Assembly: GCA_902615915.1 (NCBI GenBank)
Contig: CACMQQ010000002.1
Span: 165,469-229,468 of the forward strand
Length of the DNA stretch: 64,000 nt
Origin: an uncultured Fidelibacterota bacterium
GTDB taxonomy: Bacteria > Fidelibacterota > Marinisomatia > Marinisomatales > TCS55
Direction: 5' to 3'
A program made the position numbers and the translations under genes. Under the pieces are notes generated by a model that saw only the letters and a program-made list of their open reading frames with translations, searched no databases and was not told where the DNA came from. Shown here one piece after another: positions 1-8,637 of this stretch (positions within the stretch are counted from its first letter, which is position 1; each line of letters opens with the position of its first letter).

Positions 1-773
1 GAATCAATAGTTACACCATTTCTAATCAAATAAATTGATCTTAGTGAACCTGTGGTATTAATACCACCAGCAAGAATTATTACATTAAGAACGTTAATTG
101 ATGGACTAACAATATAGTTACCTGGAAACTTAACATGTCCAGAAATATTGATATTAATATTTTTGACTGAACCAACAGAGATGTTTACAAAAGTTAATTG
201 GGGTTTGGAATTAATAGTTGAATAAACTTTAGAAAATTTATCATTAACATACGATTTTGCTTCGGCAAGTGTCTTACCTGAAAGAAAAAGCAAGCCAACA
301 TTAGAAACATACACAGATCCATCACGTTGAATAATTAATTTTTCATATTGTTCTACTTGGCCCCAAACAGAAATTATTACTTCATCTCCGAATCCTAAAA
401 CATAATTAGGTGTAATTTTTAAATTATCTAAAAAATTGATAGAATCACGTAGTGAAAAATAATTGTAACCAAAATCAACTAAAGTAGCAGTACTATCAAT
501 TTGAAATAATAGCTTAGACAATTTATTCATTTCAAATTTTAAAGATTTTATTTTTTCATTATAATACGAATCAATATCAGAAGGAGTTACTAACAACTTA
601 ACCGGCCCAACTTCACTTGATTCCATTTCGATGCCTTCTTTAACTATATTATTTGCTTGTTGATCAATTTTTATTTTATCATATGTTTCCATGAATTTTT
701 TTAATTCGTCCGGTGATTGAGCATTTAAAAATGTGAAAAAAATAAGGTATAATATTAATTTAATTCGGTTCAT
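1..773 (-). CDS. Wza-like polysaccharide export protein with SLBB domain (partial, C-terminus off window)
   Basis: The frame opens at an ATG at 773 and runs off the left edge after 257 codons. Residues 1-19 form a signal peptide ending in the motif NAQ. A helical, charged stretch follows to about residue 100. The polysaccharide-export domain is seen from about residue 121, with the motif GFGDEVIISVWG at 127-138. An SLBB-type repeat (SGHVKFPGNY, LAGGINTTGSLR) follows from about 211. The family forms the outer-membrane export channel for capsule or exopolysaccharide. It resembles the second SLBB protein of the window at 62053, so two such proteins bracket the locus. A gap of 143 bases separates it from the Wzi-like gene upstream, the largest clean intergenic gap nearby. 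Family call is firm; whether it is a channel or a periplasmic adaptor is unknown. Confidence 0.85.
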   Translation of the reverse strand, partial: MNRIKLILYLIFFTFLNAQSPDELKKFMETYDKIKIDQQANNIVKEGIEMESSEVGPVKLLVTPSDIDSYYNEKIKSLKFEMNKLSKLLFQIDSTATLVDFGYNYFSLRDSINFLDNLKITPNYVLGFGDEVIISVWGQVEQYEKLIIQRDGSVYVSNVGLLFLSGKTLAEAKSYVNDKFSKVYSTINSKPQLTFVNISVGSVKNININISGHVKFPGNYIVSPSINVLNVIILAGGINTTGSLRSIYLIRNGVTID

Positions 774-858
774 GTGAATTTATTTCTATGTTTATTATAT
801 TAAATTTAAGCTATAATTTTTTTTAAAAAAAAAGATTAATATTTGATTTTTGTTCTAA

Positions 859-885
859 ATTATATATAAAACGAATTTTTTTCAA
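859..885 (-). promoter_or_regulatory. Possible sigma-70-like promoter upstream of the left SLBB gene
   Basis: On the minus strand TTGAAA (885-880) is followed after 15 bases by TATAAT (864-859), about 85 bases upstream of the ATG at 773. The spacer is shorter than the optimal 17, and the whole gap 774-916 is very AT-rich, so such matches arise easily by chance. Nothing else recognisable lies in the gap. Confidence 0.2.
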
Positions 886-916
886 TTTTTTTAATTGATA
901 AACCGAATAAAATTAA

Positions 917-2473
917 TTATTTAATGTTGATTGATTTAGATATCGAAAAAATTAGAGTTGTAATTAATCTAGTACCAGCAAGCTTTCCATCAGTAGAATC
1001 AACCGGATTGTTATTATTATCTACGTAGAAATAATCTGGAAAACCTAAAAATGCTTCATATTGTTTTTCAAGATAGATACCATACCATGTATCATTGTAA
1101 TTATATTTAGCTTCTAACGATAATTCAAATTTTACCTCAGCAGGTCTATGTGTCACTATCCCATGTCTTTCGTAATTAATTTTAGGTAGTATAATTAATT
1201 TATTAGATAAATATCCTAAGTATATTGTCCAATCATCTGAGTCAGAACCTGAATGTGCACCCCATCTTCTTCCATAATATGTATTGAAATCATAATTATA
1301 TTTGTTATACCATGTCCCTGAACCCGATGGTCTATGCCGCGATGAGTAGGTTGTCATTAGATTTGTCCATTCAAATCCCCATATCCAATTTTTATCTGAA
1401 CCAATACCATAGTCTCTTATCCCAATTATTGTTGCCATACTATGGTCTGGCTGAGAAATTAAGTCAGCTAAGTACATCCTATTATCATTAAAGCCTAGTT
1501 CCATATATAGTTTTAGATTTCTCTTAGGCATGTTAAACGTAATGTATGTAGATATAGATTGATCCCAATAATCGTGACCACCTACAGTATATTCTTTCTT
1601 TAATAGATTATTTGTTAATAGACCCTCAAATATAATTTTTCTTGCATCTGAAGCAGTCCATACGTAATTATTAATGGACATGCCTCCTGTAATATAATTT
1701 CTGCTAAATCCGAATGATATGTAAATTGGGCCATACCAAGTAACTTGACCATTAAGGGCCGTATAATATATTGCATTAACACCTGTCTCTTCATTCAGTC
1801 TGCTAAAAGTATAGAGGCCGTATAAGCCTATATTTTTTAATTTGATTTCATTTATTGTGCCAATTATTTGTGATGGCATTGGAGTTGTATTATTTGTCAT
1901 TTGTAAAGTTGAATGAAAACCTGGCCCCCACCATCTATTACCATCGTGCCATCCAAAACCAAAACCTTTATAATGAAAAAAAGCTAAAAAATTTCTAATG
2001 TTTTTATTGTTCCTTTTAAAGAAAAAATTTCTATTCAACTTTCTGTCATTCAATACTTTAAATGTACCCTGACGATTTATATCTTTAGTGTCATAAAACT
2101 TTTCATTATAAATATAAGGCTCAATCATTAGTGAAAATAGCGGACTATTCAATGCCAGACTAAACGAATTAAATATTCCATATCCTTTAGAAAAATAGCG
2201 CAAATCCATATTCTCTTGATTTGGAGAATTATTGTTTAGATAGCCTTCAGACAAAAAATTAAAATTTATTGACAAGGAATCTGTCGTGAAAAAAATGGGT
2301 CTAAAGCTATTTGAAATAAATGGAATCTTGTTATCGTATTGATATTTTTCATTTAAAAAAATATAATTAGGATCTGCTGGCAAGAAGTTTTGCGAAAATA
2401 GAAAATTGAGAAAATATAAAATAAAAATATTACTTATATAAAAAATTGGTTTAAATATTTGACGAGTAATCAC
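917..2473 (-). CDS. Capsule assembly protein, Wzi family
   Basis: A 518-residue predicted outer-membrane beta-barrel related to Wzi, which tethers or organises capsule at the cell surface. Residues 1-27 are a long hydrophobic signal peptide ending in LFSQ. The body is rich in alternating aromatic beta-strand segments. The hallmark of the family is visible as GNRWWGPGFHS at 178-188, followed by a Pro-containing TPMP stretch. The start is GTG at 2473; the frame upstream contains no ATG. It lies 28 bases downstream of the WecA-like gene and 143 bases before the left SLBB protein, so export and anchoring genes are grouped at this end. Length is somewhat above the enterobacterial Wzi (about 480). 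Confidence 0.85.
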   Translation of the reverse strand: MITRQIFKPIFYISNIFILYFLNFLFSQNFLPADPNYIFLNEKYQYDNKIPFISNSFRPIFFTTDSLSINFNFLSEGYLNNNSPNQENMDLRYFSKGYGIFNSFSLALNSPLFSLMIEPYIYNEKFYDTKDINRQGTFKVLNDRKLNRNFFFKRNNKNIRNFLAFFHYKGFGFGWHDGNRWWGPGFHSTLQMTNNTTPMPSQIIGTINEIKLKNIGLYGLYTFSRLNEETGVNAIYYTALNGQVTWYGPIYISFGFSRNYITGGMSINNYVWTASDARKIIFEGLLTNNLLKKEYTVGGHDYWDQSISTYITFNMPKRNLKLYMELGFNDNRMYLADLISQPDHSMATIIGIRDYGIGSDKNWIWGFEWTNLMTTYSSRHRPSGSGTWYNKYNYDFNTYYGRRWGAHSGSDSDDWTIYLGYLSNKLIILPKINYERHGIVTHRPAEVKFELSLEAKYNYNDTWYGIYLEKQYEAFLGFPDYFYVDNNNNPVDSTDGKLAGTRLITTLIFSISKSINIK

Positions 2474-2501
2474 AATGAATAAATATGATATTTTTTAAGT
2501 G

Positions 2502-4016
2502 TCAAAAAGACGATAGTTGCCTAAATAAAAATCCGATATTAAACCACATGCTTAAAATAATGATAAAAAACCATGTATCATAAATATTAAAAACAAATGA
2601 AAGAAAAAATCCGTTCATACAGAATAAAAAGACTAATATATCTAAGGCTGAAAAAGTAGTGAAACCTGTACCTTTAGTTTTTTTAAATGTGAAAACAGCG
2701 TAAGAAATTATTAATAAAAGAGACATAAGTTTTGTTAGGATATTAAGATTGGCGCTGTCTCCAATTTCAAGAAATAATATTGAAGCAGTAATTTGAACGA
2801 AAGGAATTATTATTTTATCATTGAGATTAAAAGTAATGAAAATTAAAAAGATTAAAAAAATTAAAGCATTTGATAAATTAAATAATTCTAAATAAACGTT
2901 AGATAAAAAAAATAAACATAAAATCATCATAAAAAAAGAAACCATCAAAGTCTTTTCATATGATTGGCTTTTATATGATAAATCATTTTCTTTTTGCCAA
3001 ATATAAAATGGCTTAAAATATTTCCATATAAAATTAACATAGGTAGGTGCAGGAGGAGTTAAAATAAATAAAAATAAAAGCGAAATTTGAATTAACATAC
3101 CTAAGGAATTAAAACTGAAAACCTCATTTAAATATGCTAAAGATCCTGAAATTGATGACAAAAAGAAAATAATGAACAAAGTCAACAAGTAGCTCCCGCT
3201 ATTTTGAAGAATCAGATGATGAAGATGGATTGTATCAGCATCCATTGGGCTCTTACCTGAAACTAATCTAGTTAAAAAAACACGGGTAGTGTCAGCAATT
3301 AAAAATGATGATAATATTAAAAAAGGGGTCATGTCTAAACTAGAATAATTATCTATATCATATGTTTTTTGAAGTAATGGTATAACCGCAACAAAAAAGC
3401 CTAAAAATAAACTGCCTGAATCGCCCATAAATACTTTAGCAGATCTTTGATTAAAAAGCAAAAAAGACAACATCAAAATAGATAAATACAAAGAAAACAT
3501 TTTAATTTCATTTCCAAAAACAATTGAAATTGAAATACAAAATAAAAAAATGAAACCAGCAGCTAGCCCATCTAATCCATCTATTAAATTAACAGCATTA
3601 AAAACTCCAATAAACCATAAAGAAAATATAATTAACAGTACAAATGGACTGACAGGAATTGAAAAATTAAAAAAAACTATTGAATTAAAGTCCCCCCAAA
3701 ATGTATAGGATATATAAAACATAATTGAGAGTTGGATTAATAATTTAATACTCCAAGGCAGGTCATATTTATCGTCAAGCGCCCCAATCAAAACTGTAAT
3801 TAAACCACAGTATACAAACCAATTTGGAGCTATGTTTTTAACGGCAATAGTAATTAAAAATATCGTGCTAAAAACTATTCCTCCAAATTGTGGCGTAGCT
3901 TTTAGATGTTTTTTTCTTGTATTGGGCTTATCTAAAAAAAATTGTGGTAAGAGCTTTACAGCAAAACTAAAAATGATTGTACATAGCATAAAATATAATA
4001 GAAGTGGTAGTTGCAT
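2502..4016 (-). CDS. WecA/MraY-family polyprenyl-phosphate sugar-1-phosphate transferase with C-terminal membrane extension
   Basis: An integral membrane enzyme that would transfer a HexNAc-1-phosphate from a UDP-sugar to undecaprenyl phosphate and so start glycan assembly. Catalytic landmarks are visible: DDKYD at 81-85, NAVNLIDGLDG at 140-150, FMGDSGS at 196-202 and HLHH at 264-267. The family normally ends near residue 330-360; this protein is 504 residues. The extra segment from about 310 is highly hydrophobic with several more predicted membrane helices, separated from the core by a polar loop around residues 335-355. The start is ATG at 4016. It sits just after a GT4 gene. The sugar substrate (GlcNAc, a 6-deoxy-HexNAc or other) cannot be read from sequence. 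Confidence 0.9.
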   Translation of the reverse strand: MQLPLLLYFMLCTIIFSFAVKLLPQFFLDKPNTRKKHLKATPQFGGIVFSTIFLITIAVKNIAPNWFVYCGLITVLIGALDDKYDLPWSIKLLIQLSIMFYISYTFWGDFNSIVFFNFSIPVSPFVLLIIFSLWFIGVFNAVNLIDGLDGLAAGFIFLFCISISIVFGNEIKMFSLYLSILMLSFLLFNQRSAKVFMGDSGSLFLGFFVAVIPLLQKTYDIDNYSSLDMTPFLILSSFLIADTTRVFLTRLVSGKSPMDADTIHLHHLILQNSGSYLLTLFIIFFLSSISGSLAYLNEVFSFNSLGMLIQISLLFLFILTPPAPTYVNFIWKYFKPFYIWQKENDLSYKSQSYEKTLMVSFFMMILCLFFLSNVYLELFNLSNALIFLIFLIFITFNLNDKIIIPFVQITASILFLEIGDSANLNILTKLMSLLLIISYAVFTFKKTKGTGFTTFSALDILVFLFCMNGFFLSFVFNIYDTWFFIIILSMWFNIGFLFRQLSSF

Positions 4017-4038
4017 AATCTTTTATTTTTTTATTATT

Positions 4039-5187
4039 TCAATTTTTTTTTATATGCTTCTTATAGATGTCTTGAATCAAATTTATCTTTGTATCCCAAC
4101 CATATTTTTCAGTCACTAGATCTCTGCCATTGGCACCTACCTGTTTTATTGTTTTACTAGGTAAGCTAAGAATATGATTTAATTTATCAGATAAAGCATA
4201 AGCATTTTTAGATGGGACAATCCATCCATTTATGTTATTTTTTACCATATTGATATTCTCACCACAATCAGTAACAAGGACTGGCAATGAGGATGCCCAT
4301 GCTTCAAGCAAAGACAATGGCTGACCCTCAAATAAAGATGGTAGAACAAATAAATCAGAATTGCTATAATACTTTGGAAGTTTTTCGTAAGAGATATCTC
4401 CTAAAAATTTAATATACTTTTCAAGAGATAACTTTCTAACCTCATAAGTAAGCCTATCTAATTGATTGCCACTTCCAATAATTGATAATTCAATGTTATT
4501 GTTATTTTTTACAACATATTGTAATGATTTAATTAAATATAAAAAACCCTTTTGAGGGTGAAGTCTACCCACTGAAATTATTTTGAATTTAGACCTTTTT
4601 TTATTGAGTGAATAAAATTTGTTAATATCAACACCATTGGTTATGAAATGAGCCTTTCTTTTCTTTGGAAATAATTGAATTAATTGAGAATTATCTGTAA
4701 TTACACAATCGTAATTTATTTTTAGTTGAATTATTTTAAGAAAATAATTTTTAATTCTCTTTACGAAATTATACCTATTAGTTTTAAGTTGATATGTTGA
4801 ACCTTGTATTGAAAAAACGATAGGTTTTTTTTTAATTGATGATAACAGCTTACCAGGTAATGCGCCTAAATTAGGCATAGAATGAATTAGCGAAAAGCTA
4901 ATATTGAAAGCAAAAAAAAACGAATGAAAAATCCAACTTAGCTTTCCTATTATGCTATCAATCTTAGTTAAATAACCTAATCTATATATTTCTAAATGTC
5001 CTTTGTTTATTTCATTGGAATCATAGATTTTATCATTTATTCTCAATTTTCTAGTAATCATGGTAACTGAATAATTATGATTTTTAACTAAACCATTAAT
5101 AAGATATTCTGTAAAAATTTGACCACCACCAATAAAAGGCTTCCATACTTCTATAAAAATTAAAATTTTTTTTCTTTTTTTTTCCAT
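4039..5187 (-). CDS. Glycosyltransferase family 4
   Basis: A 382-residue GT-B enzyme of family GT4, cytoplasmic and probably membrane-associated. The N-terminal Rossmann half starts with KKILIFIEVWKPFIGGGQ, the glycine loop being at 20-22. The C-terminal half has SVGRLHPQKG at 205-214 and the nucleotide-sugar loop EGQPLSLLEA at 287-296, whose Glu residues are the EX7E-type motif of the family. It would add one sugar to the lipid-linked intermediate; donor and acceptor are unknown. Start ATG at 5187 fits the beginning of the first beta strand. The next gene upstream ends 36 bases away. Confidence 0.85.
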   Translation of the reverse strand: MEKKRKKILIFIEVWKPFIGGGQIFTEYLINGLVKNHNYSVTMITRKLRINDKIYDSNEINKGHLEIYRLGYLTKIDSIIGKLSWIFHSFFFAFNISFSLIHSMPNLGALPGKLLSSIKKKPIVFSIQGSTYQLKTNRYNFVKRIKNYFLKIIQLKINYDCVITDNSQLIQLFPKKRKAHFITNGVDINKFYSLNKKRSKFKIISVGRLHPQKGFLYLIKSLQYVVKNNNNIELSIIGSGNQLDRLTYEVRKLSLEKYIKFLGDISYEKLPKYYSNSDLFVLPSLFEGQPLSLLEAWASSLPVLVTDCGENINMVKNNINGWIVPSKNAYALSDKLNHILSLPSKTIKQVGANGRDLVTEKYGWDTKINLIQDIYKKHIKKN

Positions 5188-5223
5188 TATTGTAAGATTA
5201 AAGTACCTACTAAAAAAATTTTA

Positions 5224-6333
5224 TTATTTTAATAGATCAAAATATATTTTATTATATTTGTGTGACTCTGATTTTTCTGAAAAATTACTCAAGTATCTCT
5301 TATATCCATTAGTGCCAAATATTTCACAGATTTCTTTATTTCCAAATAGTTTATTCATTGCATTTGTCAATTCTTCCACATTGTTTGGCTTCACAACAAA
5401 ACCTGTTTCATTGTGAAGATTCACATGATCTGTTGCTGTCCCTAGCGATGTTGTTATACATGGTTTTTTAAAATACATAGATTCTAGTAAGACTTGACCA
5501 AATGCCTCTGCAGGCGATATTGATGGCAAAACTGTAAATGTTGTGTTTTTTATCAAATAAAATAAATCGCTATCTTCTAGAAAGCCTAAAATCTTAACAT
5601 TTTTAATTTTTTCTTTATCAATTCTATTTTCAAGCTTTTCTTTCATTGGGCCAGTGCCAACAATAAAAATTTTATACTTTGTTTTTTTTGAGGCGCTAAG
5701 TAGTATATCTAAGCCTTTATACCATCTAAGAGCGCCTATAAAGATTCCAAAATTATTATTACTTTTTACAAGTTTTTGAATCTCATTAGTTGGTTGAGTT
5801 TTTTTACGAAAGCGAGACTCATCCAACCATAAATTTATAACTGAACAGTTTTTTTCTCTTGATTTGAGAACACTTGTGTTTTCAATTAACTTCTCACTAG
5901 TTGATACTATATGAGACATTTTATTTAAGAATTGATTTATAATAGGATTATAAAATGGCTTTATGAATCTATATTTTTCTACATCGCAATGAAAGGTTAA
6001 TATAGTTGGCTTTTTTATTGTTGTTAGTAAAGTATGAAGCTCTATTGTTGGCCAAGGAAAATGAAAATGCAGAATGTCGGATTCATCAGTTAAATTTTTA
6101 AATTGCTTAAAAAGAGAAAAACTAAATGGGCTAGATAAAAAAGTAAAATCTTTCTTAAATGATATAGCATCTAAACCATGTATTTTTTCTATTTGATATT
6201 TATCTGCTATTGATACAACCCTTACATTAAAACCCTCTTTTAATGAAGACTTTCCTATCTGCCTGACAGCTTCTTCAATACCTCCATGAGCAAAAGGGAA
6301 AAATGTTTTAGTAAAATGAGTAACAGTTTTAAT
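5224..6333 (-). CDS. Glycosyltransferase family 4, ATT start codon
   Basis: A GT4 enzyme of 369 residues if translation starts at ATT (6333). The first ATG in the frame, at 5919, would remove 138 residues, including the whole N-terminal nucleotide-binding-like half. The upstream frame reads KTVTHFTKTFFPFAHGGIEE, a textbook GT4 N-terminus with the HGGIE loop. It then continues without a break through LHFHFPWPT and the SHIVSTSE segment. There is no ATG, GTG or TTG in that stretch. An in-frame TAG lies directly before the ATT, and AAGGAG sits 7 bases before it. The C-terminal half shows GALRWYKG and SPAEAFGQVLLES, the EX7E-like loop. Role: addition of an unidentified sugar. The alternative is a G-to-T change in a normal ATG by mutation or sequencing error. 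Confidence 0.82.
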   Translation of the reverse strand: MKTVTHFTKTFFPFAHGGIEEAVRQIGKSSLKEGFNVRVVSIADKYQIEKIHGLDAISFKKDFTFLSSPFSFSLFKQFKNLTDESDILHFHFPWPTIELHTLLTTIKKPTILTFHCDVEKYRFIKPFYNPIINQFLNKMSHIVSTSEKLIENTSVLKSREKNCSVINLWLDESRFRKKTQPTNEIQKLVKSNNNFGIFIGALRWYKGLDILLSASKKTKYKIFIVGTGPMKEKLENRIDKEKIKNVKILGFLEDSDLFYLIKNTTFTVLPSISPAEAFGQVLLESMYFKKPCITTSLGTATDHVNLHNETGFVVKPNNVEELTNAMNKLFGNKEICEIFGTNGYKRYLSNFSEKSESHKYNKIYFDLLK

Positions 6334-6346
6334 CTATGTTCTCCTT
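6331..6346 (-). promoter_or_regulatory. Shine-Dalgarno plus ATT start of the GT4 gene at 5224
   Basis: On the minus strand AAGGAG (6346-6341) is followed by a 7-base spacer and ATT (6333-6331). The spacer ends in an in-frame TAG, so ATT is the first sense codon of the open frame. This is one of the strongest Shine-Dalgarno motifs in the window. Confidence 0.7.
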
Positions 6347-6358
6347 TTTATGAGTTGA

Positions 6359-7333
6359 TTACCAATAGAAATTTTTATTTTCTTTATAAAAATTAAAAGT
6401 ATTTATAATACCATTTTCTAAAGAAATAGATGGTCTCCAATTCAAATGGTTTTCTAGTTTTTTCATACTTATTTCTATAGATCCGGTTTCAACGTTTTCC
6501 CAATTCTTCGGCCATTCAGTTTTAACTACATTACCACTGCCAATGGTTGCAACAATTAAGTTTGCCATAGTTATAAATTTAGTTGACTTGCCATACCCTA
6601 AATTATAAACATTTCCGTTAGTTTTGTCTTCAAAGGACGATAATATCATCGCATCAGCAATATCATCAACATATATATAATCTCTACGCTGTTCTCCTTC
6701 ACCAAAAATTTTTATAGTTTTATTCTCCATAGCTTGTCTTATAAACCAATTCAAAATACAGTAGCTTGGTTTTTTTATTTGAGCTCTTGGTCCATAGGGA
6801 TTAGTTATCCTAAATGTTACACTTTTTATACCATAGTGTTTAAAATATGCACTATAATAATTCTCAGCAGCAAGCTTATTTGCCCCATATACACTTAACG
6901 GGTTCATAGGGTGGTCTTCAGTAACTGGATTATGCTTTATTTTGCCGTATTGCATTCTAGAACCAGAGAAGATTATTTTAGCATCTTTATTTAGTCTTAA
7001 GCACGCATCTAAGACAATCAAATGGCCTTTGCAATTTATATCATTGTCTAAAATAGGATCTATGAGACTATGATTATAATCAACCTGCCCAGCAAGGTTA
7101 AAAATTATATCTTTTTGAATGACTAAGGAGTCAATTAATTTTTTGTTTCTAATGTCTCCTTTAACATAAGTAATCTTATCTTTAATTTCATTTATATTAA
7201 AATGATTACCTCCATACCGAGCAATTTCTGCATCTAGGATAGTGATTTCATGCCCAAGATTTATTAACTTTGAAGCAATTGTACTTCCAATCATTCCTAA
7301 GCCACCAGTTATAAGAATTTTTTTTATTTTCAT
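6359..7333 (-). CDS. NAD-dependent epimerase/dehydratase (extended SDR)
   Basis: A 324-residue extended short-chain dehydrogenase acting on a nucleotide sugar. The cofactor motif ITGGLGMIGS starts at residue 8. The segment NLAGQV follows at mid-domain, and the catalytic YxxxK is in the motif VYGANKLAAE. TNPYGPR and RRDYIYVDD further on are typical of the substrate domain of UDP-sugar 4-epimerases and 4,6-dehydratases. The exact reaction cannot be decided; the LAGQV stretch is also seen in CDP-paratose 2-epimerase-like enzymes, which would suit the CDP-dideoxyhexose genes of this locus, but this is only a possibility. It abuts the Wzy-like gene (one base apart) and precedes the ATT-start GT4 gene by 25 bases. 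Confidence 0.8.
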   Translation of the reverse strand: MKIKKILITGGLGMIGSTIASKLINLGHEITILDAEIARYGGNHFNINEIKDKITYVKGDIRNKKLIDSLVIQKDIIFNLAGQVDYNHSLIDPILDNDINCKGHLIVLDACLRLNKDAKIIFSGSRMQYGKIKHNPVTEDHPMNPLSVYGANKLAAENYYSAYFKHYGIKSVTFRITNPYGPRAQIKKPSYCILNWFIRQAMENKTIKIFGEGEQRRDYIYVDDIADAMILSSFEDKTNGNVYNLGYGKSTKFITMANLIVATIGSGNVVKTEWPKNWENVETGSIEISMKKLENHLNWRPSISLENGIINTFNFYKENKNFYW

Positions 7334-7334
7334 T

Positions 7335-8633
7335 TTATATTTTTTTAGGTTTTATTGAAATACGTGAATCAAAATATATTATACCAAGTACAATGAGAAA
7401 AAAACTCTGGAAAAAATCTGTTTGAAAAGAATTACCAAAAAAATTTGCTAAAAAATATCCAGGTAAGAAAGCATATACTCCTTTAAATATTGCTCTATAA
7501 TATTCATTATTTATTTTGGGATAATTTTGTGCCATTTTAAACAGGGAATGCCAAGTAACCAATAAAAAAGTGAGGCAAAAAATACCTCCAAAAGCGAGTG
7601 AATCTATAAACATATTTTCAAAACTACTTGGTATGAATTGATCACCAAATCTAAATATATTTGATGCGACGTCATCATTGTAACCAACACCAATTAAAAA
7701 AATTAATGGATAATTAACCAAACCTAAAATAAACGATTTCCATATATATATTCTCAAGCTAGCGCTAGTATCATATAGACTTTCTGCGCTAAGTAGACGA
7801 TTTATCAATCCAAACTGTGAAATTATTTCGAACGTGAATGAAAATAAAAGAATTAATCCTGAAAATAAAAAAATAGAATATGAATACTTTTTATTTGTTC
7901 GATCAATAACAATGAAGTATGTCAAGCCGATAAATAACGATAATAGCCCACTTCTACTTGCAGTAAATACTAAAGCAAATAAAAATAAAATATGTGCAAT
8001 TAAATATTTATATTTATTTAATGTAGTATAAAGACTCAAAAATATAATTGATAAAAAGGAACAAAAAACCCCTAATTGTACTGAAGTGCCAGCATTACCA
8101 ATAAAACTCACAGATCCATCAACAAGATTAAATGAAGTTAATAATGTTAAATTTACTTTTGGATCCTTACTCCAAAAGTCTCTTAAATCAACTCCTTCAA
8201 ATGCAAAATTATAAAATATATAAAACAGATGAATTATGAATGGAACAGAGTAAAAAAAAATAATTTTTTTTAAAACCTTTAACCTCTCATTTTTTATCAA
8301 AAAAAATCCTGAATAGAAAACTAAAACAATTAAAATTCTTTTTAATGATAACAATGGCATTGAAAAACTAAATACTCCATCTCGAAAAAAATGAGCATAA
8401 AAGGTTGAAAAAAATATAATTAACGTATAAAAGAAAAAATACTTTGTAAAATTATTAATAGGCACTCCTCTAACTAAAAAATAAATTGCCAGTATAAGAC
8501 CTATTATTTCGCCAGGAAGAAATGGAATTGACATAATTATGAATTTTGGAGTGTATAGTGGCAGCACTGCGCTCAGTATTATAGTCCATCCAAAAAAGCT
8601 TATTTTTTTTAAATTTTTAGAACTATCTAGCAT
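7335..8633 (-). CDS. O-antigen polymerase/ligase-like membrane protein (Wzy-type)
   Basis: A 432-residue polytopic membrane protein with about 10-12 hydrophobic segments and a large polar loop between roughly residues 275 and 330. This is the layout of Wzy polymerases and WaaL ligases (O-antigen ligase superfamily). FTASRSGLLSL in the middle and a loop motif GVGYND resemble conserved spots of that superfamily. It would polymerise lipid-linked repeat units at the periplasmic face. Sequence families here diverge fast, so polymerase versus ligase is not settled. The presence of Wzz and a WecA-like starter in the same locus favours a Wzy-dependent process. Start ATG at 8633, 4 bases after the stop of the preceding GT4 gene. 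Confidence 0.75.
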   Translation of the reverse strand: MLDSSKNLKKISFFGWTIILSAVLPLYTPKFIIMSIPFLPGEIIGLILAIYFLVRGVPINNFTKYFFFYTLIIFFSTFYAHFFRDGVFSFSMPLLSLKRILIVLVFYSGFFLIKNERLKVLKKIIFFYSVPFIIHLFYIFYNFAFEGVDLRDFWSKDPKVNLTLLTSFNLVDGSVSFIGNAGTSVQLGVFCSFLSIIFLSLYTTLNKYKYLIAHILFLFALVFTASRSGLLSLFIGLTYFIVIDRTNKKYSYSIFLFSGLILLFSFTFEIISQFGLINRLLSAESLYDTSASLRIYIWKSFILGLVNYPLIFLIGVGYNDDVASNIFRFGDQFIPSSFENMFIDSLAFGGIFCLTFLLVTWHSLFKMAQNYPKINNEYYRAIFKGVYAFLPGYFLANFFGNSFQTDFFQSFFLIVLGIIYFDSRISIKPKKI

Positions 8634-8637
8634 TTTT

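Noticed and set aside
774..916. Rho-independent terminator between Wzi and the left SLBB gene
   Set aside because: The T- and A-runs there lack a G+C-containing stem; they are part of the general AT richness.
3832..4119. Plus-strand frame of 95 codons across the WecA-GT4 junction
   Set aside because: Antisense to the conserved N-terminus of the WecA-like protein; no family match, no Shine-Dalgarno motif.
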